DNA from: Chitinophaga qingshengii
GTDB taxonomy: Bacteria > Bacteroidota > Bacteroidia > Chitinophagales > Chitinophagaceae
Direction: 5' to 3'
Assembly (NCBI RefSeq): GCF_014529935.1
Contig: NZ_JACVFC010000001.1
Coordinates: 3,348,001 to 3,412,000, forward strand
Length of the DNA stretch: 64,000 nucleotides
Shown here: in pieces, positions 9,801 to 16,263 of the stretch
How positions within the stretch are numbered: position 1 is the first letter of the stretch
Layout: every line of letters starts with the position of its first letter
Translations under genes and position numbers: made by a program
The notes under the pieces: generated by a model
Told to the model about the DNA's origin: nothing
Databases searched by the model: none
The model's input: only the letters and a program-made list of their open reading frames with translations

Positions 9801-10173
9801 TGACCAGTACTTTTTTCCGGGTACTATCGCCGGAGAATTTCATGAGCGCTTCTGTGCGCAGCATGCTATGGCTGCTGTTGAGTTCCTGGAACTGTCCGGT
9901 TTTTTTGAAAGAGTCGGGGAAGTAGAAAATGTCAAGCGCCTGACTGAGTTCTTCCAGATCGTTCTGGAAATAGGCTGCCTCCTCTTTATCATTTAAAATA
10001 AAGAGATGGTTCGCGTCTGCATTTGCCCAGGCTGATACTGCCACAAAGTTTACGGCGCTTCCACTGAGGGAAGAAAGCTGAAAGTATTGTGGGGTGGGTG
10101 ATTGTATCCCCTTCACCAGCGTCTGCAGGCGAGCATCACGTTGAAATAATTGTAATACAGCCTGTAAATTCAT
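6802..10173 (-). CDS. mfd: Transcription-repair coupling factor Mfd
   Basis: Predicted 1123 residues, normal for Mfd. It pushes stalled RNA polymerase off DNA and recruits UvrA for strand-specific repair. The N-terminal UvrB-like modules are followed by a CarD-like RNA polymerase interaction domain (LQPGDYVTHIDHGVGVYSGL), then a RecG-like translocase with Walker A GDVGFGKTE, DEEQ box VVDEEQKFGV and LTLTATPIPRTLQFS, the conserved GRVGRS motif, and a C-terminal TRCF domain. The ATG at 10171-10173 starts MNLQAVLQLFQRD and is only 8 bases downstream of a perfect -7 box, so the mRNA is probably leaderless or nearly so. Divergent from the reductase gene at 10334. Confidence 0.97.
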   Translation of the reverse strand: MNLQAVLQLFQRDARLQTLVKGIQSPTPQYFQLSSLSGSAVNFVAVSAWANADANHLFILNDKEEAAYFQNDLEELSQALDIFYFPDSFKKTGQFQELNSSHSMLRTEALMKFSGDSTRKKVLVTYPEALWEKVAGSKAFSANMVQLKVGDVLKVDPLLEKLVAWGFEYTDFVYEPGQYAVRGGILDIYSFGNEKPYRIELFGEDIDSIRLFDPETQLSERKLTQVTLIANMDTHTVDHHKTSLVEFLPANTVVWMKDPAYIQGVVEQLEQRLDDWLQTGQKVKVNDDEDMVLNGDDFVKAAPLLEQLLQKTTIVFGNKDYFTENGKSSETIVFDTQEQPVFNRQFDLLIKDLGKHNAGKYSLFIFADNPRQLERLRSIFEDLKADFVFFPIPVAISHGFIDHSLKLVCYTDHQIFQRFHKSRVKQAYNKNKAITMKTLRELQPGDYVTHIDHGVGVYSGLQKIESGGKMQEAIRIIYKNNDLLYVNINSLHKISKYTGKEGMEPRVNKLGSDAWDKLKEKAKTQVKDIAKDLIKLYAVRKAQQGFAHAPDTYLQTELEASFLYEDTPDQSKATADVKRDMEGPAPMDRLVCGDVGFGKTEVAIRAAFKSIVDGKQAAVLVPTTILAFQHYKTFSERLKDFPCTVDYLNRFKSSKEKKGTLKRLEEGKIDIIIGTHALLSKDVKFKDLGVLVVDEEQKFGVSAKEKLKQLKHNVDTLTLTATPIPRTLQFSLMGARDLSIINTPPPNRQPIETEVQVFNQDAIREAIYYETERGGQVYFIHNRVKGLAEMASLIQGLCPDLAIATAHGQLEGHQLEEVIMDFIDRKYDVLVCTNIVESGVDIPNANTIIINNAHHFGLSDLHQLRGRVGRSNKKAFCYLLAPPMSTLTADSRKRLQTLEQHSELGSGFQIAMRDLDIRGAGNLLGGEQSGFMAEIGFDMYQKILDEAIRELKQNEFRDLFKEQLEEKKDFVNDCTIDTDLEILIPDTYIESIQERLNLYQELDNITEDGRLQQFEKELVDRFGALPEPVRDLLTMIRCRWMAIQLGFEKMMLKEENLRCYFINNPDSPYFESPTFNHILTYIQTRTNNAKLKQVGKNFMLVVNRIRHMDDLHAFLKGITDSRK

Positions 10174-10181
10174 GAAGGCTG

Positions 10182-10189
10182 CAAAGATA
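10182..10189 (-). promoter_or_regulatory. -7 promoter box for mfd
   Basis: The minus strand reads TATCTTTG followed by C, a perfect TAnnTTTG box. Its last base is 9 positions before the A of the mfd ATG, leaving a predicted leader of 0-5 bases. Confidence 0.65.
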
Positions 10190-10214
10190 CAAAGATTTGG
10201 GTATTTGATTTACG

Positions 10215-10302
10215 GATTTTGGGATTTATGGATTTACGGATTTGGGGGATTAGGAGAGCGGATATTTCTTCGCAAAATCGTAAATCAAAAAATCCCAAAA
10301 TC
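10215..10302. repeat. Intergenic inverted repeat, ATTTACGGATTT family
   Basis: Left arm 10215-10238 (GATTTTGGGATTT then GGATTTACG) pairs with 10279-10302 at 22 of 24 positions across a 40-base loop. The unit GATTTACGGATTT recurs at 17796-17884 and, degenerate, at 40057-40089. It lies between the divergent mfd and reductase genes, and translation of it accounts for a spurious N-terminal extension of the reductase frame. Confidence 0.75.
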
Positions 10303-10333
10303 TTTTATTATATTCAGTGAAAATCCTATTTCC

Positions 10334-11056
10334 ATGCAGGAGATCTGGTATACAGGCATCGTCACCCGGCTGGTAGATGAAACCCATAATACACGGCGTT
10401 TCTGGATCCGTATCCCAGAGCTGGAACGATTTGATTTTAAGCCCGGGCAATTTGTAACCCTGGACCTTCCCATTCATGAAAAGAAAAACAAACGCTGGCG
10501 CAGTTATTCCATAGCCTCCCATCCGGACGGCACCAATGAATTTGAGTTGGTGATTGTGTTACTGGAAGGCGGGGTGGGCAGCACCTATCTTTTCAATGAA
10601 ATCAAAGAGGGAAGCACTATACCTGTACGTGGCCCGCTGGGTATGTTTACCCTGCCGGCCGATATGCAGAAAGACCTGTTCCTTATCTGCACAGGTACCG
10701 GTATTGCGCCGTTCCGCTCCATGGTCAACTATATACAGCTGCACCAGCTGCCTCATCCCGATATTCACCTGATCTTTGGCTGCCGTTATGAGCAGGATCT
10801 GCTGTATGCCGCAGAAATGCGGCAGCTGGAACAAACACTGCCCGGCTTTCATTATATCCCCACATTAAGCCGGCAAGAGGACTGGGCCGGTAAAAAAGGG
10901 TATGTACACAATGTCTATGAAGAGATCCTGGCGGGCGACAAAAAGCCGGCGCATTTTTATCTCTGTGGCTGGAAAGCCATGATAGACGAGGCCCGGCAAC
11001 GTATTACCGCCATGGGGTACGACCGCCATGATATACACCTGGAATTATATGGTTAG
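10334..11056 (+). CDS. Ferredoxin-NADP-reductase-type FAD oxidoreductase
   Basis: Predicted 240-residue flavoprotein. An FAD-binding FR-type barrel carries Arg56-Ser-Tyr-Ser59 (isoalloxazine/pyrophosphate binding) and GPLGMF near residue 100; the NAD(P)-binding domain starts LICTGTGIAPFRSM with GTGIAP at 121-126, and later YLCGWKAMIDEA is the usual Cys-Gly motif. The protein ends LELYG, placing an aromatic residue next to the C-terminus as in plant-type reductases. It probably moves electrons between NADPH and a ferredoxin or flavodoxin. The ATG at 10334 (MQEIWYTGIV) was chosen over 10172, which would translate an intergenic repeat. The last 4 bases overlap the end of the convergent gene at 11053. 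Confidence 0.9.
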   Translation: MQEIWYTGIVTRLVDETHNTRRFWIRIPELERFDFKPGQFVTLDLPIHEKKNKRWRSYSIASHPDGTNEFELVIVLLEGGVGSTYLFNEIKEGSTIPVRGPLGMFTLPADMQKDLFLICTGTGIAPFRSMVNYIQLHQLPHPDIHLIFGCRYEQDLLYAAEMRQLEQTLPGFHYIPTLSRQEDWAGKKGYVHNVYEEILAGDKKPAHFYLCGWKAMIDEARQRITAMGYDRHDIHLELYG

Positions 11057-11673
11057 AAGCTATAACCAAAGCCTGTATCCACGTTGGGGGTTACCCGATT
11101 GGAAGAAAACATCAGCATGGCACCCATTCTGAACATAAAATGTTTATTGATAAAATGCCGCCGGCCGGAAACCGACAGCCAACCTAACAAAGTACGGTCG
11201 GTAGCCCCTTCTTCAAACCAAAGCGAATCGCCAAAGAGGTAAGTCATGCCAGCGCCCAGCTCCAGACAGTTCCGGTCCGGGTTGGGTAAACCCAAAACAT
11301 AATTAAGCCCTCCATAGAGACTGGGACGGGCGGGTGTAACGGCAATCGTGGTTGTCGTTGAATCTCTGTACCTATTTCCTTCACGGACAAGCCTATAGTT
11401 CAACCGGGTTTCTTTATAACGGGGCACAAAACCAACACCGGCCAACATGCCCAGGCCTGTCCGCTTTCCGGTAAAACGCATATCATAATTGAGTCCCAGG
11501 CCGCAGGAAGCACCGAACAGGGAGCCATATATCACATGTGGCCAGTTTTTGGGCAGATAAACCGGGTGTTTTTCAGGGGGAAATGAGATGGAATCAGCAG
11601 GGGCAGCCGTTTGGGCGTAAAGGGAAACGCAGCAAAACAAAAGGGCCACAGTAGTGATACTTCGTATACGCAT
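11053..11673 (-). CDS. Exported hypothetical protein, probable outer-membrane barrel
   Basis: Predicted 206 residues. Signal peptide MRIRSITTVALLFCCVSLYAQ is clear. The mature part has alternating hydrophobic strands with Gly and aromatic residues (GSLFGASCGLGLNYDMRF, LELGAGMTYLFGD) and ends GFGYSF, an aromatic C-terminus typical of outer-membrane barrels. I do not recognise the family. Its stop overlaps the convergent reductase stop by 4 bases, so no terminator separates them. An 8-stranded barrel is the simplest guess; function unknown. Confidence 0.8.
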   Translation of the reverse strand: MRIRSITTVALLFCCVSLYAQTAAPADSISFPPEKHPVYLPKNWPHVIYGSLFGASCGLGLNYDMRFTGKRTGLGMLAGVGFVPRYKETRLNYRLVREGNRYRDSTTTTIAVTPARPSLYGGLNYVLGLPNPDRNCLELGAGMTYLFGDSLWFEEGATDRTLLGWLSVSGRRHFINKHFMFRMGAMLMFSSNRVTPNVDTGFGYSF

Positions 11674-11721
11674 AGGGGGTAGGGATATATACGAAATAAA
11701 ACGACTGTGACCCGGAATATG

Positions 11722-13149
11722 TTACATGATCTTATTCAGCACAATGTTTCTTACTTCTGTGAGCGGAACGCGTTCCTGCTCCATAGTATCGCGGTAACGG
11801 ATGGTTACCGTACCGTCTTCTTTAGTCTGGTGGTCTACGGTTACACAGAAAGGCGTACCGATAGCATCCTGGCGGCGGTAACGTCTGCCTATAGCATCTT
11901 TTTCTTCGTAGAAGCAGTGGAAGAAAGGCTTACAGCTGTCCATCAACTCACGGGCAATTTCCGGCAGACCTTCTTTTTTGATAAGCGGGAACACGGCCAG
12001 TTTGATAGGCGCCAGTTTTGCCGGGAGTTTCAGTACCACGCGGCTGTCTGCTTTCTCCGGTGTGCTCAGGTCCTGCTCTTCGTAGGCGTTGCAGATGGTT
12101 AACAGGAACATACGATCCAGACCGATAGAGGTTTCTATCACATAAGGCACGTAGTTCTGGTTAATTTCTGTATCGAAGTACTGGATTTTTTTGCGGCTGT
12201 ATTCCTGGTGCTGTTTCAGATCGAAGTCAGTACGGGAGTGGATACCTTCCACTTCCTTGAAACCGATCGGGAATTCATATTCGATATCCACCGCTGCATC
12301 GGCGTAGTGGGCCAGTTTCACGTGGTCTTTGAAACGGTATTTGGAAGGGTCTGTACCGAGGCTCAGGTGCCACTGCATTCTTTCTTCTTTCCATTTCTCG
12401 TACCATTCTTTCTGTGTGCCAGGGCGTACGAAGAACTGCATTTCCATCTGTTCAAATTCGCGCATACGGAAGATGAACTGACGGGCAACGATTTCGTTAC
12501 GGAAAGCTTTACCTATCTGAGCGATACCGAAAGGCACTTTCATGCGGCCCGTTTTCTGCACGTTGAGGAAGTTCACGAAGATACCCTGCGCTGTTTCCGG
12601 ACGCAGATATATCTCATTAGCTTCGTCTGTAACGCTACCCAGCTGGGTGGAGAACATCAGGTTAAACTGACGGACGTCTGTCCAGTTGGAAGTGCCGCTA
12701 ACGCTGCAGGTTATCTTTTTCTCTTCGATCAGGGTTTTCAGGCCTGCGAAGTCATTTTCTTTCAGGAGTTCGTCCATCCGGGCCAGCACCGCGTTACCTT
12801 CTGCTTCCGGCAGTGTTTCCACGTACGCTTCAATCAGGTGGTCTACCCGGTAACGTTTTTTGCTGTCCTTGTTGTCGATCATAGGATCGCTGAAGTTGTC
12901 CACGTGACCGGACGCCTTCCAGGTGGTAGGATGCATGAAGATAGCTGCGTCGATCCCAACGATGTTTTCGTGCAGCTGGGTCATGCTTTTCCACCAGTAG
13001 TCCTTAATATTTTTCTTCAGCTCGGAACCATACTGACCGTAATCGTATACCGCGCTGAGCCCATCGTATATTTCGCTGGACTGAAAAACAAAACCGTATT
13101 CTTTACAATGCGATATAATCGCCTGGAATTTATTCTGATCTGTAGACAT
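11722..13149 (-). CDS. glyS: Glycyl-tRNA synthetase (alpha2 type)
   Basis: Predicted 475-residue class II synthetase that charges tRNA-Gly. The opening CKEYGFVFQSSEIYDGL and VYDYGQYG are the signature of the dimeric eukaryote/archaea-like GlyRS also used by many Bacteroidota. Class II motif 2 is FRNEIVARQFIFRMREFEQ and motif 3 includes ETSIGLDRMFLLTICNAYEE. The C-terminal anticodon-binding domain starts near LAPIKLAVFPLIKK. Length is normal for this type. A -7 box ends 8 bases before the ATG, so the transcript is likely leaderless. The large opposite-strand open frame at 12208-13200 is a shadow of this gene. Confidence 0.97.
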   Translation of the reverse strand: MSTDQNKFQAIISHCKEYGFVFQSSEIYDGLSAVYDYGQYGSELKKNIKDYWWKSMTQLHENIVGIDAAIFMHPTTWKASGHVDNFSDPMIDNKDSKKRYRVDHLIEAYVETLPEAEGNAVLARMDELLKENDFAGLKTLIEEKKITCSVSGTSNWTDVRQFNLMFSTQLGSVTDEANEIYLRPETAQGIFVNFLNVQKTGRMKVPFGIAQIGKAFRNEIVARQFIFRMREFEQMEMQFFVRPGTQKEWYEKWKEERMQWHLSLGTDPSKYRFKDHVKLAHYADAAVDIEYEFPIGFKEVEGIHSRTDFDLKQHQEYSRKKIQYFDTEINQNYVPYVIETSIGLDRMFLLTICNAYEEQDLSTPEKADSRVVLKLPAKLAPIKLAVFPLIKKEGLPEIARELMDSCKPFFHCFYEEKDAIGRRYRRQDAIGTPFCVTVDHQTKEDGTVTIRYRDTMEQERVPLTEVRNIVLNKIM

Positions 13150-13156
13150 AGTGGCG

Positions 13157-13164
13157 CAAAGATA
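13157..13164 (-). promoter_or_regulatory. -7 promoter box for glyS
   Basis: The minus strand reads TATCTTTG followed by C, a perfect match to TAnnTTTG, 8 bases before the ATG. Confidence 0.65.
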
Positions 13165-13229
13165 AATGCCAATTTTGAAAATATGATTGTAATTATTTAA
13201 TAATATATTTCTAGCTAGATAATATATAC

Positions 13230-14186
13230 TTATCCTTCTTCCACCGTATCCGGTGGAGCAGGCGGCACATGGGCGACTTCAATCTGTTTTACCCAGACAG
13301 CATAATCGTTAGGATAGATTTCCCGGCCCAGGTGGCGTACATACACCCGGGTAAAGACCGCCCCGAAATACAGGATAGCTGCGGAATAGTATACCCATAG
13401 CAGGATAATCACCACAGAACCGGCTGCCCCATAGGTAGAGCCTACCTTACTGGCCCCGAGGTAATAGCCGATAGCGAATTTACCGATCATGAACAGCACC
13501 GCTGTTGCAACAGCGCCCACCCTCACATCTTTCCATTTGATACGGGCATCGGGCAATACTTTAAAGATAATGGTAAACAGAGTAACGATAACCAGGAAAG
13601 GCACTACCAGGTTGGCTACATATAAAATCAGCGTAGTGGTGAGTTTGGTGGGGATCAGCTGTACCAGCACATTCTGGAATAGCTCCACCAGGCCATTGAC
13701 CGCCAGCGATACCAGCAAAATGAAGCCCATGCTTACTACCAGCGAAAAAGACAGCAACCGGTTGATCAGCATACGCAGCAAACCGTTTTTCTTGGGTTTG
13801 GATTTCAGTCCCCATATAAAATTGATGGAGTCCTGTATCTCTGCAAACACCCCGGTGGCACCGATGATCAGTGTCACAAAACCAACCATGGTGGCCCAGC
13901 TCATATCATTTGACAGGGTAGCGTTACGGATCATGGATTGTATCTGAATAGCCGCTTCGCTGCCTACCAGGCCCTGGATCTGGCCATAGATACTGCCTTC
14001 CACCGCTTCCTTACCTAGAAAAAGGTCACAGAAAAAAATGATGATGATCAGCATGGGGGCGACCGAAAAGATCGTATAATAGGCCAATGCAGCGCTGAGT
14101 TTCAGTACTTTATCATCCACAAAAGCGCTACCGGCATCCTTTAGTATGTTCCAGTAGAACCGTATTTTTCCCGTTTTATTGTTCAT
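13230..14186 (-). CDS. YihY/BrkB-family inner-membrane protein
   Basis: Predicted 318-residue polytopic protein of the YihY/UPF0761 family. The N-terminus (FVDDKVLKLSAALAYYTIFS) is the family signature before the first membrane helix; about six hydrophobic helices follow, including AVLFMIGKFAIGYYLG and the late SVVIILLWVYYSAAILYFGA. The molecular role is unsettled; the old label ribonuclease BN is no longer accepted. The ATG at 14184-14186 (MNNKTGKIRFYWNILKD) was preferred to 14246 because the extra 20 residues include a second hydrophobic patch and a Cys pair not expected in the family. It may be cotranscribed with the MazG-like gene upstream, 74 bp away. Confidence 0.88.
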   Translation of the reverse strand: MNNKTGKIRFYWNILKDAGSAFVDDKVLKLSAALAYYTIFSVAPMLIIIIFFCDLFLGKEAVEGSIYGQIQGLVGSEAAIQIQSMIRNATLSNDMSWATMVGFVTLIIGATGVFAEIQDSINFIWGLKSKPKKNGLLRMLINRLLSFSLVVSMGFILLVSLAVNGLVELFQNVLVQLIPTKLTTTLILYVANLVVPFLVIVTLFTIIFKVLPDARIKWKDVRVGAVATAVLFMIGKFAIGYYLGASKVGSTYGAAGSVVIILLWVYYSAAILYFGAVFTRVYVRHLGREIYPNDYAVWVKQIEVAHVPPAPPDTVEEG

Positions 14187-14260
14187 GCAGCAGGGTTTTA
14201 CCCACAGGAAGCAAAAAACATGCATGAGCATGGCTTCCCGTGGCATAGGCCAGAGAAGGA

Positions 14261-14587
14261 TTATTTTAATTTAGGATTGTTCGCATGCCGGGTAGCATCC
14301 CGGATATTCTTTTTGTCGAAGTTTTTTTCCAGCGCCACCGTCATGTCGATACCTGTTTGATTGGCAATACACAGCACCACCCACATCACATCGGCCAGTT
14401 CATCGGCCAGCTCTCTTTTTTTATCACTGTCTTTAGCAGACTGGTCGCCGTACTGCCGGGCCATTACACGGGCTACTTCTCCTACTTCTTCCGTAAGGAT
14501 AGCCATATTGGTTAGTTCACTGAAATACCGGACGCCGGTAGTATTGATCCAGTTGTCTATTTTTTCCTGTGCTTCCTGTATAGTCAT
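14261..14587 (-). CDS. MazG-like nucleotide pyrophosphohydrolase
   Basis: Predicted 108-residue all-alpha NTP pyrophosphohydrolase. The metal-binding pattern is complete: Glu33-Glu34-x-x-Glu37 (LTEEVGEVAR) and Glu63-x-x-Asp66 (ADELADVMWV). Such single-domain proteins hydrolyse NTPs or modified dNTPs to monophosphates and pyrophosphate, cleaning the nucleotide pool. The length fits the short MazG-like group. It is followed by the BrkB-like gene and preceded, 52 bp away, by dtd, all leftward, so the three may form an operon. Confidence 0.9.
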   Translation of the reverse strand: MTIQEAQEKIDNWINTTGVRYFSELTNMAILTEEVGEVARVMARQYGDQSAKDSDKKRELADELADVMWVVLCIANQTGIDMTVALEKNFDKKNIRDATRHANNPKLK

Positions 14588-14639
14588 GGATAATGGATTA
14601 ATGTTTTAAAGATAACGGATTGCAGACATAATGGTTTAT

Positions 14640-15092
14640 CTATTCCCGTTGCTGCGTATCAATGATAATCGTGACCGGGCCATCGTTGACCAGGGCCACT
14701 TTCATATCGGCGCCGAAGATACCGCGCTGAATGGTAGTACCGAGGTCCTGTTCCAGCTGCGCGATCATTTTTTCATACAGCGGGATGGCTACATCCGGTT
14801 TACTGGCACGGATATACGAAGGCCGGTTACCTTTTTTCGTGGAGGCGTGCAGGGTAAACTGGCTCACCAACAGGACATCGGCATGCATGTCCTTAACTGA
14901 AACATTCATCACGCCCGCATCATCGTTGAATATGCGGAGGTTGACGATCTTACTGCTCAACCATTGTATGTCTTCCTGCCCATCAGCATCTTCAATGCCC
15001 AACAATACCAGCAGGCCCTGTCCGATCTGGCCGGTGATGACGCCGTCTACCGTTACCGACGCTTCGGATACACGTTGTATAACTGCTCTCAT
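14640..15092 (-). CDS. dtd: D-aminoacyl-tRNA deacylase
   Basis: Predicted 150-residue enzyme that removes D-amino acids (and glycine from tRNA-Ala) from mischarged tRNA. Start MRAVIQRVSEASVTVDG, the catalytic-pocket SQFTLHA, the NRPSYIRA segment and the Gly-Pro-Val-Thr cross-subunit motif (VNDGPVTIIID) are all present. The ATG at 15090-15092 gives the canonical N-terminus; the frame extends to 15182 but adds 30 unrelated residues. It heads a leftward group with the MazG-like and BrkB-like genes and is divergent from the lipoprotein at 15195. Confidence 0.96.
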   Translation of the reverse strand: MRAVIQRVSEASVTVDGVITGQIGQGLLVLLGIEDADGQEDIQWLSSKIVNLRIFNDDAGVMNVSVKDMHADVLLVSQFTLHASTKKGNRPSYIRASKPDVAIPLYEKMIAQLEQDLGTTIQRGIFGADMKVALVNDGPVTIIIDTQQRE

Positions 15093-15194
15093 ATCAATAA
15101 TAGGGCTGTTTTTATCATGAGCCGGAAAATTAACACAAACCGCCGTAACATTTGCGGCTTTTATCCGCTTAACAGCTACCAAAATCTATTGTTT

Positions 15195-15659
15195 ATGTTA
15201 CGTATGCTACTAAGCACCCTGATATTGTCCCTGCTGATAACAAGCTGCAGCAACAACAGTAAAAAGGCGGATGACCCTTGTGGAAATTGCTGCTTTGTCA
15301 GTGAATCCCTCCGCTTCCGGCTGATAGATGCCAAAACCGGTGAAGACCTGGTATCAGGTTCCCAGTCGATTATTCCGGTTGACAGTATCCATTTCCTGTT
15401 GTCAGATAACAAATCCGGCTATTATCGCCGCGCAACGGGGCTCAGTACCCAGGGAAAGTTTCTTTACGGTCCCGGCCCATGGCCTGGTATATTGCTGGAG
15501 ATCGGTCTGCCTGGTGGTGCCAAAAAGGAAAAAATCACCATTAACGGCAAATCGGTGAACTGTTGCACTACCGGTATTGCCAGTGTTACCGTGGGCGAAA
15601 ATCCGGTACCAGTGCAAAAAGATAGCTCCGGTGTTTATCTGATTCCTTATTCCCGGTAA
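15195..15659 (+). CDS. Putative lipoprotein, function unknown
   Basis: Predicted 154 residues starting MLRMLLSTLILSLLITSC, with lipobox Leu-Ile-Thr-Ser-Cys18. The mature N-terminus has Asp-Pro-Cys-Gly-Asn-Cys-Cys, three closely spaced Cys. The body has segments such as FRLIDAKTGEDLVSGSQ and a later Cys-Cys pair, as in a carboxypeptidase-regulatory or Ig-like beta domain, but no family is recognised. The frame is open upstream to 14964 inside dtd, which is a shadow extension. A start at 15204 (MLLSTLIL) is an alternative. Confidence 0.75.
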   Translation: MLRMLLSTLILSLLITSCSNNSKKADDPCGNCCFVSESLRFRLIDAKTGEDLVSGSQSIIPVDSIHFLLSDNKSGYYRRATGLSTQGKFLYGPGPWPGILLEIGLPGGAKKEKITINGKSVNCCTTGIASVTVGENPVPVQKDSSGVYLIPYSR

Positions 15660-15802
15660 ATATTCCTCCCCGGGGGCCACGCTCCCGGAACTCCTGATTA
15701 TTGTCTCCCCGGTTCCAACTACCCGCTTCCATCCTCTTCCTGTATCCGCTCTGCTCATCTTCGCGCATCAGTACTCATCATGGCCATCACAGTTATTTAA
15801 CG

Positions 15803-15810
15803 TAAATTTG
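15803..15810 (+). promoter_or_regulatory. -7 promoter box for arfB
   Basis: TAAATTTG followed by C matches TAnnTTTG exactly, 22 bases before the arfB ATG at 15833. Confidence 0.65.
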
Positions 15811-15832
15811 CATTATAAAAAAGACCCATACA

Positions 15833-16231
15833 ATGAACATCGACGTTACACCTGAGCTCACCTTTCGTACGGCCCGCAGCGGCGGTTCGGGCGGACAGCA
15901 TGTGAACAAGGTGGAAACCATGGTGGAAGGTTATTTTCATATAGACACCTCCGCCCTGTTAACCCCTGAGCAAAAACAGCTCCTCCACGAGAAACTGGCC
16001 AACCGTATCAATACCGAAGGAATATTGCAGGTGAAGTCCCAGACAGCCCGCACCCAGTTGGGCAACAAACAGGAAGTGATCTTCAAGATCAATGACCTGA
16101 TCAACAAAGCGCTGATCCCGCGTAAAAAGCGGATTGCTACCAAGGTGCCCAAGGCGGTTATTGAGAAAAGGATACAGTTTAAGAAGCGGATATCTGAGAA
16201 AAAACAGCTGCGAAGGGGCAATTTTGAGTGA
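15833..16231 (+). CDS. arfB: Alternative ribosome-rescue factor / peptidyl-tRNA hydrolase ArfB
   Basis: Predicted 132-residue release-factor-like protein. Gly20-Gly21-Gln22 within RSGGSGGQHVNKVET is the catalytic GGQ loop that hydrolyses peptidyl-tRNA. There is no codon-recognition domain, and the C-terminal tail is rich in Lys and Arg (RIQFKKRISEKKQLRR), as needed to enter the empty mRNA channel of a stalled ribosome. The length fits ArfB/YaeJ. It has its own -7 box. The flippase start lies 32 bases after its stop, so the two are probably cotranscribed. Confidence 0.94.
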   Translation: MNIDVTPELTFRTARSGGSGGQHVNKVETMVEGYFHIDTSALLTPEQKQLLHEKLANRINTEGILQVKSQTARTQLGNKQEVIFKINDLINKALIPRKKRIATKVPKAVIEKRIQFKKRISEKKQLRRGNFE

Positions 16232-16263
16232 CGGCATTCGTATTTTGCATAAAATTTTAGGAT

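Noticed and set aside
9244..9996. 250-codon open frame opposite mfd
   Set aside because: Antisense to the UvrB-like and linker regions of mfd; repetitive Phe/His/Gln composition and no recognisable domain.
10172..10333. N-terminal extension of the reductase gene
   Set aside because: It translates an intergenic inverted repeat (Gly/Trp/Tyr-rich peptide) and overlaps the mfd start; the family N-terminus begins at 10334.
12208..13200. 330-codon open frame opposite glyS
   Set aside because: Antisense to glyS motifs over its whole length, with no signal peptide, domain or start context.
14964..15194. N-terminal extension of the lipoprotein gene at 15195
   Set aside because: It overlaps dtd on the other strand and would bury the lipoprotein signal 77 residues inside the protein.
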